A stretch of DNA of 64,000 nucleotides from Oscillospiraceae bacterium (lineage in GTDB: Bacteria > Bacillota > Clostridia > Oscillospirales > Ruminococcaceae), in assembly GCA_009784825.1 (NCBI GenBank), contig WQXO01000002.1, positions 1 to 64,000 of the forward strand. The letters run 5' to 3'. Under the pieces are notes generated by a model, which was not told the origin of the DNA, searched no databases, and saw nothing but the letters and a program-made list of their open reading frames with translations. The position numbers were made by a program, and so were the translations under genes. Position 1 is the first letter of the stretch; each line of letters opens with the position of its first letter. Below, one piece after another: positions 1 through 8,538 of this stretch.

Positions 1-203
1 AACGCTTCCATTTCTGCTCTTGTTTTACTGAAATGCTCAATAAACGCTCGCTCAGAACCGCCTTTCCACCAATCTTGACAGCTATCCACAGATGCTTGTA
101 TTTTATCAAAGGACCTTTTTATTTCTTCAATTTTTGTTATAATTCCCCTTTCAAAAGCCTGTGCTTCATTCATGTTAAACTCTTGTACATTAAATTTTGC
201 CAC
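1..203 (-). CDS. WXG100 family protein, 3' end outside the window
   Basis: This is a small ESAT-6-like protein of the WXG100 family, the usual substrate or partner of type VII secretion ATPases. It starts at a GTG (203-201) preceded by an AGGAGGTG ribosome site, and 67 codons are visible before the left edge. The WXG turn appears as DWWKGG between two predicted helices, with a following basic/acidic helix (SERAFIEHFSKTR). It is the second of two tandem WXG100 genes at the end of the operon, 43 bases after the stop of the first. The GTG start makes it easy to miss. Family call is firm from motif and position; the export role is inferred from the neighbouring EssC-type ATPase. Confidence 0.82.
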   Translation of the reverse strand, partial: MAKFNVQEFNMNEAQAFERGIITKIEEIKRSFDKIQASVDSCQDWWKGGSERAFIEHFSKTRAEMEA

Positions 204-246
204 TCTATTCACCTCCTTTCTATAAGTAATACATTACCGCATTTCA

Positions 247-555
247 TTAGAAATTGCTGATTTTGCCGGACCTTCTTTTCTCTTGCTCTCTCTTAGTTTG
301 CTCTACTTTTTTGAGTAATTCGTCATAGCTACGCAACCATGCTTCAAGCTGATTACTTGTTTTAGTTTTGCTTTGCTTGAACCTACTTTTAAAAGTATTA
401 CAAGATTCACCTTTCCACCAACCATCTACCTTTGCCACATAAATTTCTACTTCAGATAATGTTGCGTTTAATTCACTGGTCTGTTTTTTGAGTTGACTGC
501 CAAGATGACTTGCACTGTCAAAATTAAACGTAATCAGGTTATTTCCTCCTGCCAT
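247..555 (-). CDS. WXG100 family protein (EsxA-like)
   Basis: A 102-residue helical hairpin protein of the size expected for WXG100/ESAT-6 proteins. The turn motif is GWWKGE near residue 46; the flanking segments are amphipathic helices and the C-terminal part is rich in Lys, Glu and Arg. The start is the ATG at 555, with AGGAGGTG placed correctly upstream; an ATG 75 bases further up lacks a ribosome site. It sits 78 bases downstream of the EssC-like ATPase gene and just before another WXG100 gene, so the two may form a heterodimer, as WXG100 pairs often do. No C-terminal YxxxD/E signal is obvious. Secretion by the EssC-like protein is inference. Confidence 0.85.
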   Translation of the reverse strand: MAGGNNLITFNFDSASHLGSQLKKQTSELNATLSEVEIYVAKVDGWWKGESCNTFKSRFKQSKTKTSNQLEAWLRSYDELLKKVEQTKREQEKRRSGKISNF

Positions 556-633
556 TTGTTCCACCTCCTTTCTGAAAGATACTTTTTTATTCAACCGTGT
601 ATGATTTACGGTTTGAACACCTTTTTGCATTGC

Positions 634-3600
634 TTAAAACGCAGCCCTAATTCCTGCGAAGCTGCTTCTCCTGATGACATACCCGTCCCCGAACATAAAC
701 GCTTTTTCTGCAGTTCCGTAAGGCAGATTGATATTAAACAGTGATTGCTCCTTCATGCTTGCGAGCAGCAAGCCGGTCTGCTCGTCTTTCAACGCCTTAA
801 CCAACTCGGCATAACTTGTGCTTAAATCATCAACAGTATCAAGTGCAAGAACCATTACCTTCATATTCTGCTCTCGTTTAACTATTCGTGTAAGCAGTTT
901 ACAAAGCTCATAATTTGCATCATCTTCAATCATTTCAGTAATTCTGTCAAACGCCAAAACAATCTGCTTCCAGCTACTTTTAACCTCGCTTAAGTCCCTG
1001 CCCTCTTTCTTCGCTTCAATAAGCTCCTTCCGCCGCATTTCTAATACTCCCACAAGGTTCTCGACAAAACCGCTCATTTCCACACCCGACAAATCCTTAA
1101 AGCTCTCACCCTCTGAAAGCTCTGCAAACCCGGCGCCGTTTGAATCCATGTAACATATATTCGCATTTTTAAGTGTCTTGAGCCATCTGACAGCTAATGA
1201 GCTTTTCCCGCAGCCTGTACCGCCTGTTATAACAAAGGAGGTATACTCCCCGAAATTCATCAAAACCGGTGAAAGGTCACTGTCGTTCAACCCGATAAAG
1301 AATTGGTTCGTTTCGGTGTTATCAGAGTTTATCGCCTTAAAATCAACCTTATCCGGCATAACCGGAATAGGAACTGCTCTACGTGTTTCGTTTTTGGCAA
1401 TCGAATCAATGACCGCCCTTGTATCGGTTACTGTATCCCCGTCCTTATACTCGGGTAGTGCCGCTTGAAACTCTAACGGCTTATCCAATTTAACCAAGCC
1501 CCTCCCGAAATACCCGTCCGGCTCTACTCCGTTAGTCCTGCCCACTATCTCGGAATATGACTTATCTGTAAGCTCAAACGTAACTGCCGATTTAAAGTTA
1601 GTAGACAGCTTATAACGTATATCCCTCGTACTCATTCCGGTGATAACGAAATAAATCCCATAACGTGCCGCATCTCGTGAAAGCAGTGTAATCTGCTCAT
1701 CAACATCGTCATACACCTCCATCAACGGTGCATAACCATCAACCATAACTACAGCCGCCGGCAAATCGAAGCCTTTTTTTCGATATTCCACAAAGCTTTC
1801 GGTGTTGTTTTCCTCGAATAAAGCCTTGCGTTTTTCAATAATTCTGAACAAAAACCGAATAAACTGCTGAATCTCACGCTCTTGGTCAATAGACAGAACA
1901 CCCCCGCAATGCGGCAATCCGTTAAACATCTTCAACGCCGCACCACCCATATCCATTATATAGATATTCACCTCATCAGGGGAATAGCTTCGTGCTAATG
2001 CAAGGCATATTGTTTTAAGTAGTGTTGTTTTCCCTGTTCCCGATGCTCCGTAAACAAGTAAACCGCCGTCTGAAGCAAAATCGAATTCCAAATTAAATCT
2101 CCGCTGTCCTCTCGGGTCATCGACGATACCGACTGCCGCAGACAACACAGCCTTATTTTTTGAAGCCGCCGACTGCGATACCTCGTTTAAGTAAACAAAC
2201 TCCTCGAGCGGCTCAGTCCAAGGGCCGGGTAATGCAGAAATCCCAGATTGTTCAGCAATATTCGCAATATGCTCAACCATAATTTCAAGCTGGGTAGGAT
2301 TTTTCTTCTCATCCTTAACAGGGCGTTCCCCACCCATTCTCGGATAAATCTGCGTCTGCCGCCCGTCTGTTGAAAGGCGGAACACTCTTCGGTCAGCGTT
2401 AGCTTTTTCATCAGAGATTGTTTCCTCGGTGACATAATCTGCCCCCGAATATGTTGATTGAATCAATTCATAAATTTCATCATTGCCTATTTGAATATAC
2501 GCTCTGCCCGGCTCACGAATGAACGCCGCATCGGTTTTCTTCAAGACCCCGTTTGAGTCGGCTTCGGTTTGAACCTTTAAGCAGATTTTAAACTTCGAGT
2601 TGCTCCAAATCTGGTCATCAACCACACCGTCCGGCTTCTGCGTTGCAAGAACAAGGTGAATTCCTAAGCTACGTCCCACACGTGCCGCACTGACTAATTC
2701 ATTCATAAATTCACGCTGCTCATGGTATAACTCCGCAAACTCGTCGGCTATCATAACCAAATGCGGCATTGGAATCATTCCCTCGGGGCGATTTTCACTG
2801 TAATATATTCGCTGATACTTATCAATGTGGTTGACACTATACTGTGCTAAGAGTGCCTGTCTGCGTTTCAGCTCACTGTTTATGGAAAGCATTGCCCTGT
2901 TCGTCTGATTACCTCCCAAGTTAGTGATAATCCCCGCCAAATGCGGAATCCCTTTGAATACATCTGCCATTCCGCCGCCCTTATAATCAATAAGCACGAA
3001 TACTATGTCATGTGGGTGGAAATTTATGGCGAGCGAAATAATTATACTTTGGAGCAGCTCACTCTTTCCCGAACCGGTAGTCCCTGCGACAAGTCCGTGC
3101 GGACCGTGACCGCCGTAACCAACATCATCATGTATATCAAACCCGAACAAATCCCCACCGAGGCGTGCCCCAATCGGAACCTCCATACCGTTATATGTAC
3201 GGCGTTTTGCCCAATTAGCAATAACCTGTACATTGGTTAAATCACTCTCCCCGAGCATTTGACAAAGCGTAACCGAACGGGGTAACGAGGAGGAGGATTC
3301 CATAGCCCTTATGCGTAAGGGTGAAATCCTGCGTGCCGCTGTTTCGAGGTTGACGGGATTAATTGTATCGGGGACAAAGATGTTTTTCTCATTAGTAACC
3401 CGATTAATCACCTCACCCGTTTTTTCCTTGAGCGTGACGATAACGCCGCATTGCGACGGCAAAAACACAGAATTTTCCGCTGTAAATATGGTCGTTAAAC
3501 CTAAAGCGGCATTCGGCTCTAATATATACCTCCTCAAGGGTGAATCATCTAATATTTTTGAATCCTCGACAACAAACACATAATACTGTGAAAATGAAGC

Positions 3601-4539
3601 ACCACTGTCTTTCTTAAGGCGTTCCTTTATGTCCGCATGAATCTCGTCGAGTGCTAACTTAGCGGAATCCTTATCACAAATAATTCTGCGGGCAGTGAGT
3701 GAATCGTTCCACAAATGCGGTAAAAACCTAACCCATTCCCAATTCTTATATGTTTCACTGTCCGCTAAAATAACAATACGGACATTATCATATCCGTGAT
3801 TAGCCGCTAATTGAACTAAAATATTATTCACTAATGAATTGGTTCTTTCCTTAGTCCCGACTATTCCGCATATTTGCGTCGAACGCAAGCCGACGCACAA
3901 AGGGACATCCGTAACCTTTTCATATTTCATGGCTAAGGCTTTAGGCTCAGACATAAGCGGGTCGGTTTCCATCATACCCGAGTCACGCACATTAACAACT
4001 TTGAGTGCTGCCTGTGAAGTTCCTATCCCTACCCGAAAAGAAAGAAAATCACCATATCCGGGTGTCCGCTCCCATATTCGAGGGTCAGTCGGGCAGGTCG
4101 GCCCGGGGGTGACGTTCATGCGTTCGATACATTCATTGGGAGAAGGGTTCATCTGCTTTAATGCACGGGACTGCTGCTCCGAGGCAATTTTCAACTCTGC
4201 CTCTTTTTCCTCTATGTATTTCTTGTATGTTTTATCTCTTTGTTTCTTCTGCTTTTTATGCTTGCTGAACTGTTGATTTAGGTTGATAAGCGAAGCGAAA
4301 AACGACAATCCTGTCATAGCTAACATGCTGACTAAAAATATCGGATTGCTCATAAACCCGCCAATAGAAGATTGCAAAAAGAAAACAAGCACCGTTACCC
4401 CTATCATCGCTAACGGCATAATTATAACTTGAAACCATTGTATCTCCGGTTTACCGCTAATCGCCTGCGGACTTTCGATTTCCGTTTCGCCTGAAGGATA
4501 CTCCGCCATCATTCTCGGCTGTCTTGAAAACTCTGTCAT
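634..4539 (-). CDS. essC: Type VII secretion FtsK/SpoIIIE-type ATPase (EssC/EccC family)
   Basis: A 1301-residue membrane ATPase, the motor of type VII secretion. Two hydrophobic segments lie at about residues 36-55 and 62-84, followed by a basic charged stretch and three FtsK-type domains with P-loops GTTGSGKS (about 486), GASGTGKT (about 831) and GGTGCGKS (about 1106). Only domain 1 has a good Walker B (MIADEF, about 597); domains 2 and 3 have VDGY and AFDR there, so they may bind but not hydrolyse ATP, as is known in this family. There are no N-terminal FHA domains, so the layout resembles actinobacterial EccC more than staphylococcal EssC. The start at 4539 was chosen because its ATGA overlaps the previous stop and GGGGAGG lies upstream. 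WXG100 genes follow directly. Confidence 0.93.
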   Translation of the reverse strand: MTEFSRQPRMMAEYPSGETEIESPQAISGKPEIQWFQVIIMPLAMIGVTVLVFFLQSSIGGFMSNPIFLVSMLAMTGLSFFASLINLNQQFSKHKKQKKQRDKTYKKYIEEKEAELKIASEQQSRALKQMNPSPNECIERMNVTPGPTCPTDPRIWERTPGYGDFLSFRVGIGTSQAALKVVNVRDSGMMETDPLMSEPKALAMKYEKVTDVPLCVGLRSTQICGIVGTKERTNSLVNNILVQLAANHGYDNVRIVILADSETYKNWEWVRFLPHLWNDSLTARRIICDKDSAKLALDEIHADIKERLKKDSGASFSQYYVFVVEDSKILDDSPLRRYILEPNAALGLTTIFTAENSVFLPSQCGVIVTLKEKTGEVINRVTNEKNIFVPDTINPVNLETAARRISPLRIRAMESSSSLPRSVTLCQMLGESDLTNVQVIANWAKRRTYNGMEVPIGARLGGDLFGFDIHDDVGYGGHGPHGLVAGTTGSGKSELLQSIIISLAINFHPHDIVFVLIDYKGGGMADVFKGIPHLAGIITNLGGNQTNRAMLSINSELKRRQALLAQYSVNHIDKYQRIYYSENRPEGMIPMPHLVMIADEFAELYHEQREFMNELVSAARVGRSLGIHLVLATQKPDGVVDDQIWSNSKFKICLKVQTEADSNGVLKKTDAAFIREPGRAYIQIGNDEIYELIQSTYSGADYVTEETISDEKANADRRVFRLSTDGRQTQIYPRMGGERPVKDEKKNPTQLEIMVEHIANIAEQSGISALPGPWTEPLEEFVYLNEVSQSAASKNKAVLSAAVGIVDDPRGQRRFNLEFDFASDGGLLVYGASGTGKTTLLKTICLALARSYSPDEVNIYIMDMGGAALKMFNGLPHCGGVLSIDQEREIQQFIRFLFRIIEKRKALFEENNTESFVEYRKKGFDLPAAVVMVDGYAPLMEVYDDVDEQITLLSRDAARYGIYFVITGMSTRDIRYKLSTNFKSAVTFELTDKSYSEIVGRTNGVEPDGYFGRGLVKLDKPLEFQAALPEYKDGDTVTDTRAVIDSIAKNETRRAVPIPVMPDKVDFKAINSDNTETNQFFIGLNDSDLSPVLMNFGEYTSFVITGGTGCGKSSLAVRWLKTLKNANICYMDSNGAGFAELSEGESFKDLSGVEMSGFVENLVGVLEMRRKELIEAKKEGRDLSEVKSSWKQIVLAFDRITEMIEDDANYELCKLLTRIVKREQNMKVMVLALDTVDDLSTSYAELVKALKDEQTGLLLASMKEQSLFNINLPYGTAEKAFMFGDGYVIRRSSFAGIRAAF

Positions 4540-5234
4540 ATGTCCTGTGCCTCCCCGAAATTTAATAATGATAATCTCTTCCATTTCTTATCAACAAGAA
4601 AGTATAACCAATCGTCTATTATATGAAGATATTCCGCACTGCCTCCGAACACCGACATTTTAGTATTTGTCGCAGGGTCAAAGCGGAATATCTTATTATT
4701 TTGGGTTCTGTCGGTGTAATACACATAACCAAGGTGAACATTAATATACGAGGGTGTGACACTCGGGAATACCTCTGTTTCATTGGTTCTCGGAATTACC
4801 TTAGTAAGTGCAAATATATTCCCGGAATTGCCGCCGTCTGCGAAGAAAACAGAATTCTCATAAGCACAAAGCCGCTTTGCATGGGGATTAGTATAAACCG
4901 TTCCGTCGCTTAACACCGTAAATTCATAGGTTTCACTTTTTGAACAAGCGATAACATTTTTCCCGTCCTTAGAGCATCTGTATACCTTGCGGTCACTTTC
5001 ATTAACAAAGTATAAGCTGTCCGAAAACAAAACAACTCCCGAACAGGGCTTGCCTAAAATTAATTTCCCCTTATCGTTTACGTTATGTTTCCTGTAAAGG
5101 CGGTTTTCGTCATCACGATTACTGTAATAGATATACTCGTCGTCCGAGTTCAAAAACCATTCATTCGGCAGAGCGAACACAATCCCTCCCTGCCACTTAA
5201 CCGCTAACCCACCGTTTGTAATATTTCCGCTCAC
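4536..5234 (-). CDS. DUF5050-like beta-propeller protein
   Basis: A 232-residue protein built of repeated short strands with Tyr/Asp-rich turns (IYYSNRDDENRLYR, LYFVNESDRKVYR, VYYTDRTQNNKIFRF), which matches the DUF5050 type of beta-propeller repeat. No signal peptide or membrane segment is visible, so it probably stays in the cytoplasm. The start is a GTG at 5234 with GGGAG ten bases upstream. Its stop overlaps the EssC-like start by four bases, so the two are translationally coupled. Role unknown; because it lies between the YukD-like gene and the secretion ATPase it may be an adaptor or assembly factor. That role is inference from position only. Confidence 0.6.
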   Translation of the reverse strand: MSGNITNGGLAVKWQGGIVFALPNEWFLNSDDEYIYYSNRDDENRLYRKHNVNDKGKLILGKPCSGVVLFSDSLYFVNESDRKVYRCSKDGKNVIACSKSETYEFTVLSDGTVYTNPHAKRLCAYENSVFFADGGNSGNIFALTKVIPRTNETEVFPSVTPSYINVHLGYVYYTDRTQNNKIFRFDPATNTKMSVFGGSAEYLHIIDDWLYFLVDKKWKRLSLLNFGEAQDI

Positions 5235-5255
5235 GTTATTAACTCTCCCGTCCTT

Positions 5256-5474
5256 TTAATTAATGGTCAGCCTTGCCCCGTGAAAAACACCCTGCTCCTC
5301 AAGGGTTTTACTCTTGTCTAAAATCATGCCCTTCGGCTCGGCATGAAGCGTTTCACCGCTTATTCCGTAAATCTCGTGAAACATTTCAAGCAGTTCACTA
5401 ACCCGAACAAGTGCAGGAACTTTTAAGTCCTCTGTCTTTTCGCCGAATTTCAAGGTGATTAAAACATAATCCAT
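5256..5474 (-). CDS. YukD/EsaB-type ubiquitin-like protein
   Basis: A 72-residue protein with a beta-grasp pattern: an alternating N-terminal strand (YVLITLKFG), a helix (VSELLEMFHEIYG), and a C-terminal strand after LEEQGVFHGARLTI. This fits the YukD/EsaB ubiquitin-like family, a cytosolic accessory of Firmicute type VII secretion. The length is close to that of YukD (about 79). The start has AAGGAG six bases upstream. It lies between the TadE-like genes and the DUF5050-like/EssC-like genes and ties the type VII part to the Tad part of the operon. There is no Gly-Gly tail, so conjugation is not suggested. Confidence 0.75.
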   Translation of the reverse strand: MDYVLITLKFGEKTEDLKVPALVRVSELLEMFHEIYGISGETLHAEPKGMILDKSKTLEEQGVFHGARLTIN

Positions 5475-5484
5475 ATACTTCTCC

Positions 5485-5973
5485 TTAATTTACTAATGCT
5501 ATTTCAAACATCTGTGAACCGGTAATATGAGAAACACCCGTCGCAAATCCGGATGCCTCCCTTAACAATGCTGTGCGGAACACATAAGGCGTGCTTAAAT
5601 CCACTCTCACAATCATGACCTCACGCCCGGAATAATCGACCGTATAAAACTCAAACCGCAAGGTTATATCGTTGAACCTGCCGCTCGGAGAAGCAAATAT
5701 CATGCTGTCAACTGCGGCATTAATTAACTCCACATCAAGTGTCGAACAAAAAGCCTCGGAAAAAAACTGCATAAACTCGGCTTCATTAATAAGCAGTTCT
5801 AAATCCCGAAGCTCACTATTTTCGAGCGAAAGCCCGCTTGCGACACGGCAGGAAGTTAAAACTGCCGCATCAAGCGTAACCTTCTCTTTTAAGACATTCG
5901 ATGTTTCCGACAATTGTGTAATAACCACCGAAAGCAAAACAATTGCTAATATCACTGCCGCAATACTCTTCAT
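5485..5973 (-). CDS. TadE/TadF-like pseudopilin (second of two)
   Basis: A 162-residue protein with one N-terminal membrane helix (about residues 4-22, AAVILAIVLLSVVI) and an extracytoplasmic domain of beta strands. The size, topology and location after the TadE-like gene suggest a TadE/TadF-type minor pseudopilin, but no sequence signature is decisive. Its start overlaps the upstream gene by four bases (ATGA). The mature domain has two Cys (TSCRVA, AFCSTL) that could form a disulfide outside the cell. The alternative is an unrelated membrane-anchored assembly protein. Confidence 0.5.
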   Translation of the reverse strand: MKSIAAVILAIVLLSVVITQLSETSNVLKEKVTLDAAVLTSCRVASGLSLENSELRDLELLINEAEFMQFFSEAFCSTLDVELINAAVDSMIFASPSGRFNDITLRFEFYTVDYSGREVMIVRVDLSTPYVFRTALLREASGFATGVSHITGSQMFEIALVN

Positions 5974-6446
5974 GTGTCCAAATCCTTATAATATCTGAGT
6001 CCTATTGTTGTCACAGAGTATGACACTTCAACAGGACGCAAAGGCAGAGGTCTCCCCCACAGAATAACTTCAATCGGATATTCAGCGGTCATGGTAACTG
6101 TTATGGGTTCACCCCGCTGAAGATACGGTTTAAAGTTGTCGGCGAGATACTCATCTTCCTCATAAATTAATGAATTGTCAAACCCCACCGCATTGCGGCC
6201 ATCAGCGTTAGTTACCGTAATCTCAAATTCCGTATTATTGAATATGGGACGTTCACGCAGCAGCATTTCACTATCGGCAAGATATGATACTTTCAGGTAA
6301 TTGTCGGTTGCGGCAATATTGGCTAATTTTGCTGTTTCTATAACAACAGTCATGTAAAACGGGAAAAAGAACGCCAATTGCATAATAAGAATTAACACAA
6401 TTACAGAAACAATCGCAATTAAAACCGCCTTTAATACACCTACCAT
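5970..6446 (-). CDS. TadE-like pseudopilin (first of two)
   Basis: A 158-residue protein with an N-terminal hydrophobic helix (VLIAIVSVIVLILIMQLAFFF, about residues 8-28) followed by a beta-rich domain. TadE-like minor pilins of Tad systems have this shape, and the gene sits directly after the Flp-like pilin gene and after TadB/TadC. The stop overlaps the start of the next pseudopilin gene. Family assignment rests on topology and neighbourhood. The function expected is initiation or anchoring of the Flp-like fibre at the cell surface. Confidence 0.55.
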   Translation of the reverse strand: MVGVLKAVLIAIVSVIVLILIMQLAFFFPFYMTVVIETAKLANIAATDNYLKVSYLADSEMLLRERPIFNNTEFEITVTNADGRNAVGFDNSLIYEEDEYLADNFKPYLQRGEPITVTMTAEYPIEVILWGRPLPLRPVEVSYSVTTIGLRYYKDLDT

Positions 6447-6449
6447 GAC

Positions 6450-6632
6450 CTATGACATAAAGGTGGATTCAATCCAGCCCCAAATCGTATCCCAAACCTG
6501 AACAATCCAGCCCTCGAGTAAGCCGTTTACAACAATCGTCACGACTGCCCCGATTACTACAATTGTTCCCACCATAATCGCCAACCCCTTGACACTGAAC
6601 TCGCCTCTTTTTTCTAAAAGTCTCTTTAACAT
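6450..6632 (-). CDS. Flp-type pilin-like small protein
   Basis: A 60-residue protein with a short basic leader (MLKRLLEKRG), an EFSVKG segment and one hydrophobic helix (LAIMVGTIVVIGAVVTIVV), then a Trp-rich tail (GWIVQVWDTIWGWI). Gly followed by Glu-Phe before a hydrophobic helix recalls a prepilin peptidase site, and Flp pilins have this length. It follows tadC by 26 bases. No prepilin peptidase (TadV) gene is visible in the window. The Trp-rich tail is unusual for Flp and could mean a membrane pore or anchor rather than a pilin. Confidence 0.55.
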   Translation of the reverse strand: MLKRLLEKRGEFSVKGLAIMVGTIVVIGAVVTIVVNGLLEGWIVQVWDTIWGWIESTFMS

Positions 6633-6658
6633 ATAAATAACCTCCGTTTAAATAATTT

Positions 6659-7540
6659 TTACATAAACATATCTAAGGATGCCAAAATTGTAAACAAATA
6701 GTATATGACTATATATAGTCCCAGCACTGCCAATAAAGTAATCTGAATTAAATTATTTTTCCTGACCCGCTTGTTCAATTCCTCTTCTAATTCCTTAACA
6801 CGGAAGCTGTCAATCTCATTTTTCAGATATTGCATTTGTGAAATATTGTCATACCCGCTCAGTCGGGTTTCCATAATGTCGCAGAACTTGATAATGTGAT
6901 GAACCGGAACACGCTTTTTCAATTGCTTCAACGCATACCACTCATCGGAATAATCTATGTTTTGCAACATGACATTCAGCTCCTCTGCCATATCGTCGTT
7001 GGCGTTCGGTAGATAATCGTTGATTACATCTGCCAAATATACGTTAATTGATTTTGAATACTGATAGAAAACCATGCTGTAAAACTGCGGAAAATCCAAT
7101 GCAATATTTTTATTTTTCCGCCTTACCTCTTTATTCAATTCATCGGCAGGTAAAAGAACCAATATCGGAACAAGAATAGTAGAAATCAACCCAAACGTAC
7201 TGTTAGCCGAGAACAAAATCATCGCTCCGATAACACTTCCCAAAAGCCACAAATTCTGCTCAAGCCACACTTCCTCGGGATACTTGTCAATTCCCAATCG
7301 TTCAATTGTCTTTTTCAATTGTGCTTTAGTCTGTGTAAACGGCAACCGAATTGCAAACCGCCGTGCAATTTTTATTTTAAGCTCACGGTTTTTTCGTTTA
7401 ACATCGTCTGCACGTTTTTCTTTTTCGTATAGTTTTACACGGTTTTTCTGCTTCCTCCCGGCGGGTCGAAAAAACGGGTAAAGCAAAAGCCTTATTAAAA
7501 CAACAACAGAAATAACTGCGATTAATTTCGATAAAAACAT
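6659..7540 (-). CDS. tadC: TadC-type inner membrane platform protein (T2SSF family)
   Basis: A 293-residue membrane protein with helices near the N-terminus (about 4-22), in the middle (two, about 95-135, around WLLGSVIGAMILFSA and ISTILVPILVLL) and at the C-terminus (LLAVLGLYIVIYYLFTILA). The cytoplasmic part carries a type II secretion F-like region. TadB and TadC form the platform on which the TadA ATPase acts. The start was set at 7540, two bases after the tadB stop, because the sequence then opens with a hydrophobic helix; an in-frame ATG 99 bases upstream would overlap tadB. No strong ribosome site is present, which fits coupling to tadB. Confidence 0.75.
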   Translation of the reverse strand: MFLSKLIAVISVVVLIRLLLYPFFRPAGRKQKNRVKLYEKEKRADDVKRKNRELKIKIARRFAIRLPFTQTKAQLKKTIERLGIDKYPEEVWLEQNLWLLGSVIGAMILFSANSTFGLISTILVPILVLLPADELNKEVRRKNKNIALDFPQFYSMVFYQYSKSINVYLADVINDYLPNANDDMAEELNVMLQNIDYSDEWYALKQLKKRVPVHHIIKFCDIMETRLSGYDNISQMQYLKNEIDSFRVKELEEELNKRVRKNNLIQITLLAVLGLYIVIYYLFTILASLDMFM

Positions 7541-7542
7541 AA

Positions 7543-8538
7543 TTATTTTTCTTTCTTCTTGGGCATTTGACGTTTTAATTCCAATGAACCCTGCAACATC
7601 TGCCCCCACGCAAAGCTGATACAGATTACGTTCAGGCACAGTGAATTAATAAACTTCCCCGGTGTTGTCAAAATCATAAACTCCCGAAAATCCTTAACGG
7701 TGAGTGCATAAACAAAAAACAAAACAATAATCAGCGTTTTCATGAAAAAGTCACGGTTCATTTTCTGGAACAGCTCTTCTTTTCTTACGTTTATTTCACG
7801 AATAACCGCATTCTCGTCAACTATATCAAGGAAAACATCTGCCATTCCCTTTCGCTCGTTATACTCGAATATGATTGCTTTCTCGGCAAAATTGTCAAAC
7901 CTCGAACCTAACTGCCTATTTAATTGTTTCATCGCCTGCCTGAACGAATAACCCCTTGTTTCACAATTATCGATAAACTCACGGAAATACGGGCGAATAT
8001 CCTTGGAAATATACTCGTCAGTTTCCATAACCTTTTTAATCGCAACCAAAACACCATCTCTCGCTAACGGACAAATAGCGTCCTCCGCATCGGCAATCGC
8101 TTCAGCAATAACGGCACGCCTTACACGGGATTCCCGTGAGAACCATGTAAACAACGCAATCATAACAGACACGGCGATTATTAATGAAACAGTTACATCC
8201 TCAAGGAAAAAGGTCAGCACCACTATAATAAGCACAAAAGAAATTGCGATTAACGAAGTAACGGTTTCAAGCGGGATTGAAATGTTCAGACTTTTCAAGA
8301 AATTATCAATAAGGCGGTTATACTTCACAAATATATCTTCTTTTTGCCGAACAATGCTCTCCCGTTTAATCCTCTCGGAACGTCGCTTACGGTTATACCG
8401 CTCGAGGTGTCCCCAAAGCGATTCAAATAAATCATTGATATATTTTCTTATATCTGAAATAATATGTAATTCCAATGCAGAATTCAACGTGAAGAACACT
8501 ACTAATCCTACAATCAGGCAGACTATCAGATTAATCAT
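7543..8538 (-). CDS. tadB: TadB-type inner membrane platform protein (T2SSF family)
   Basis: A 331-residue membrane protein. It opens with a helix (MINLIVCLIVGLVVFFTLNSA), then a basic segment, two central helices (about 115-155), a cytoplasmic F-type domain (FAEKAIIFEYNERKGMADVF) and C-terminal helices. It pairs with TadC to form the platform for pilus or pseudopilus assembly. The start at 8538 has GGAGGAGG just upstream and overlaps the end of the tadA gene; longer in-frame extensions lack support. The operon order tadA-tadB-tadC is conserved in Tad loci. Confidence 0.78.
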   Translation of the reverse strand: MINLIVCLIVGLVVFFTLNSALELHIISDIRKYINDLFESLWGHLERYNRKRRSERIKRESIVRQKEDIFVKYNRLIDNFLKSLNISIPLETVTSLIAISFVLIIVVLTFFLEDVTVSLIIAVSVMIALFTWFSRESRVRRAVIAEAIADAEDAICPLARDGVLVAIKKVMETDEYISKDIRPYFREFIDNCETRGYSFRQAMKQLNRQLGSRFDNFAEKAIIFEYNERKGMADVFLDIVDENAVIREINVRKEELFQKMNRDFFMKTLIIVLFFVYALTVKDFREFMILTTPGKFINSLCLNVICISFAWGQMLQGSLELKRQMPKKKEK

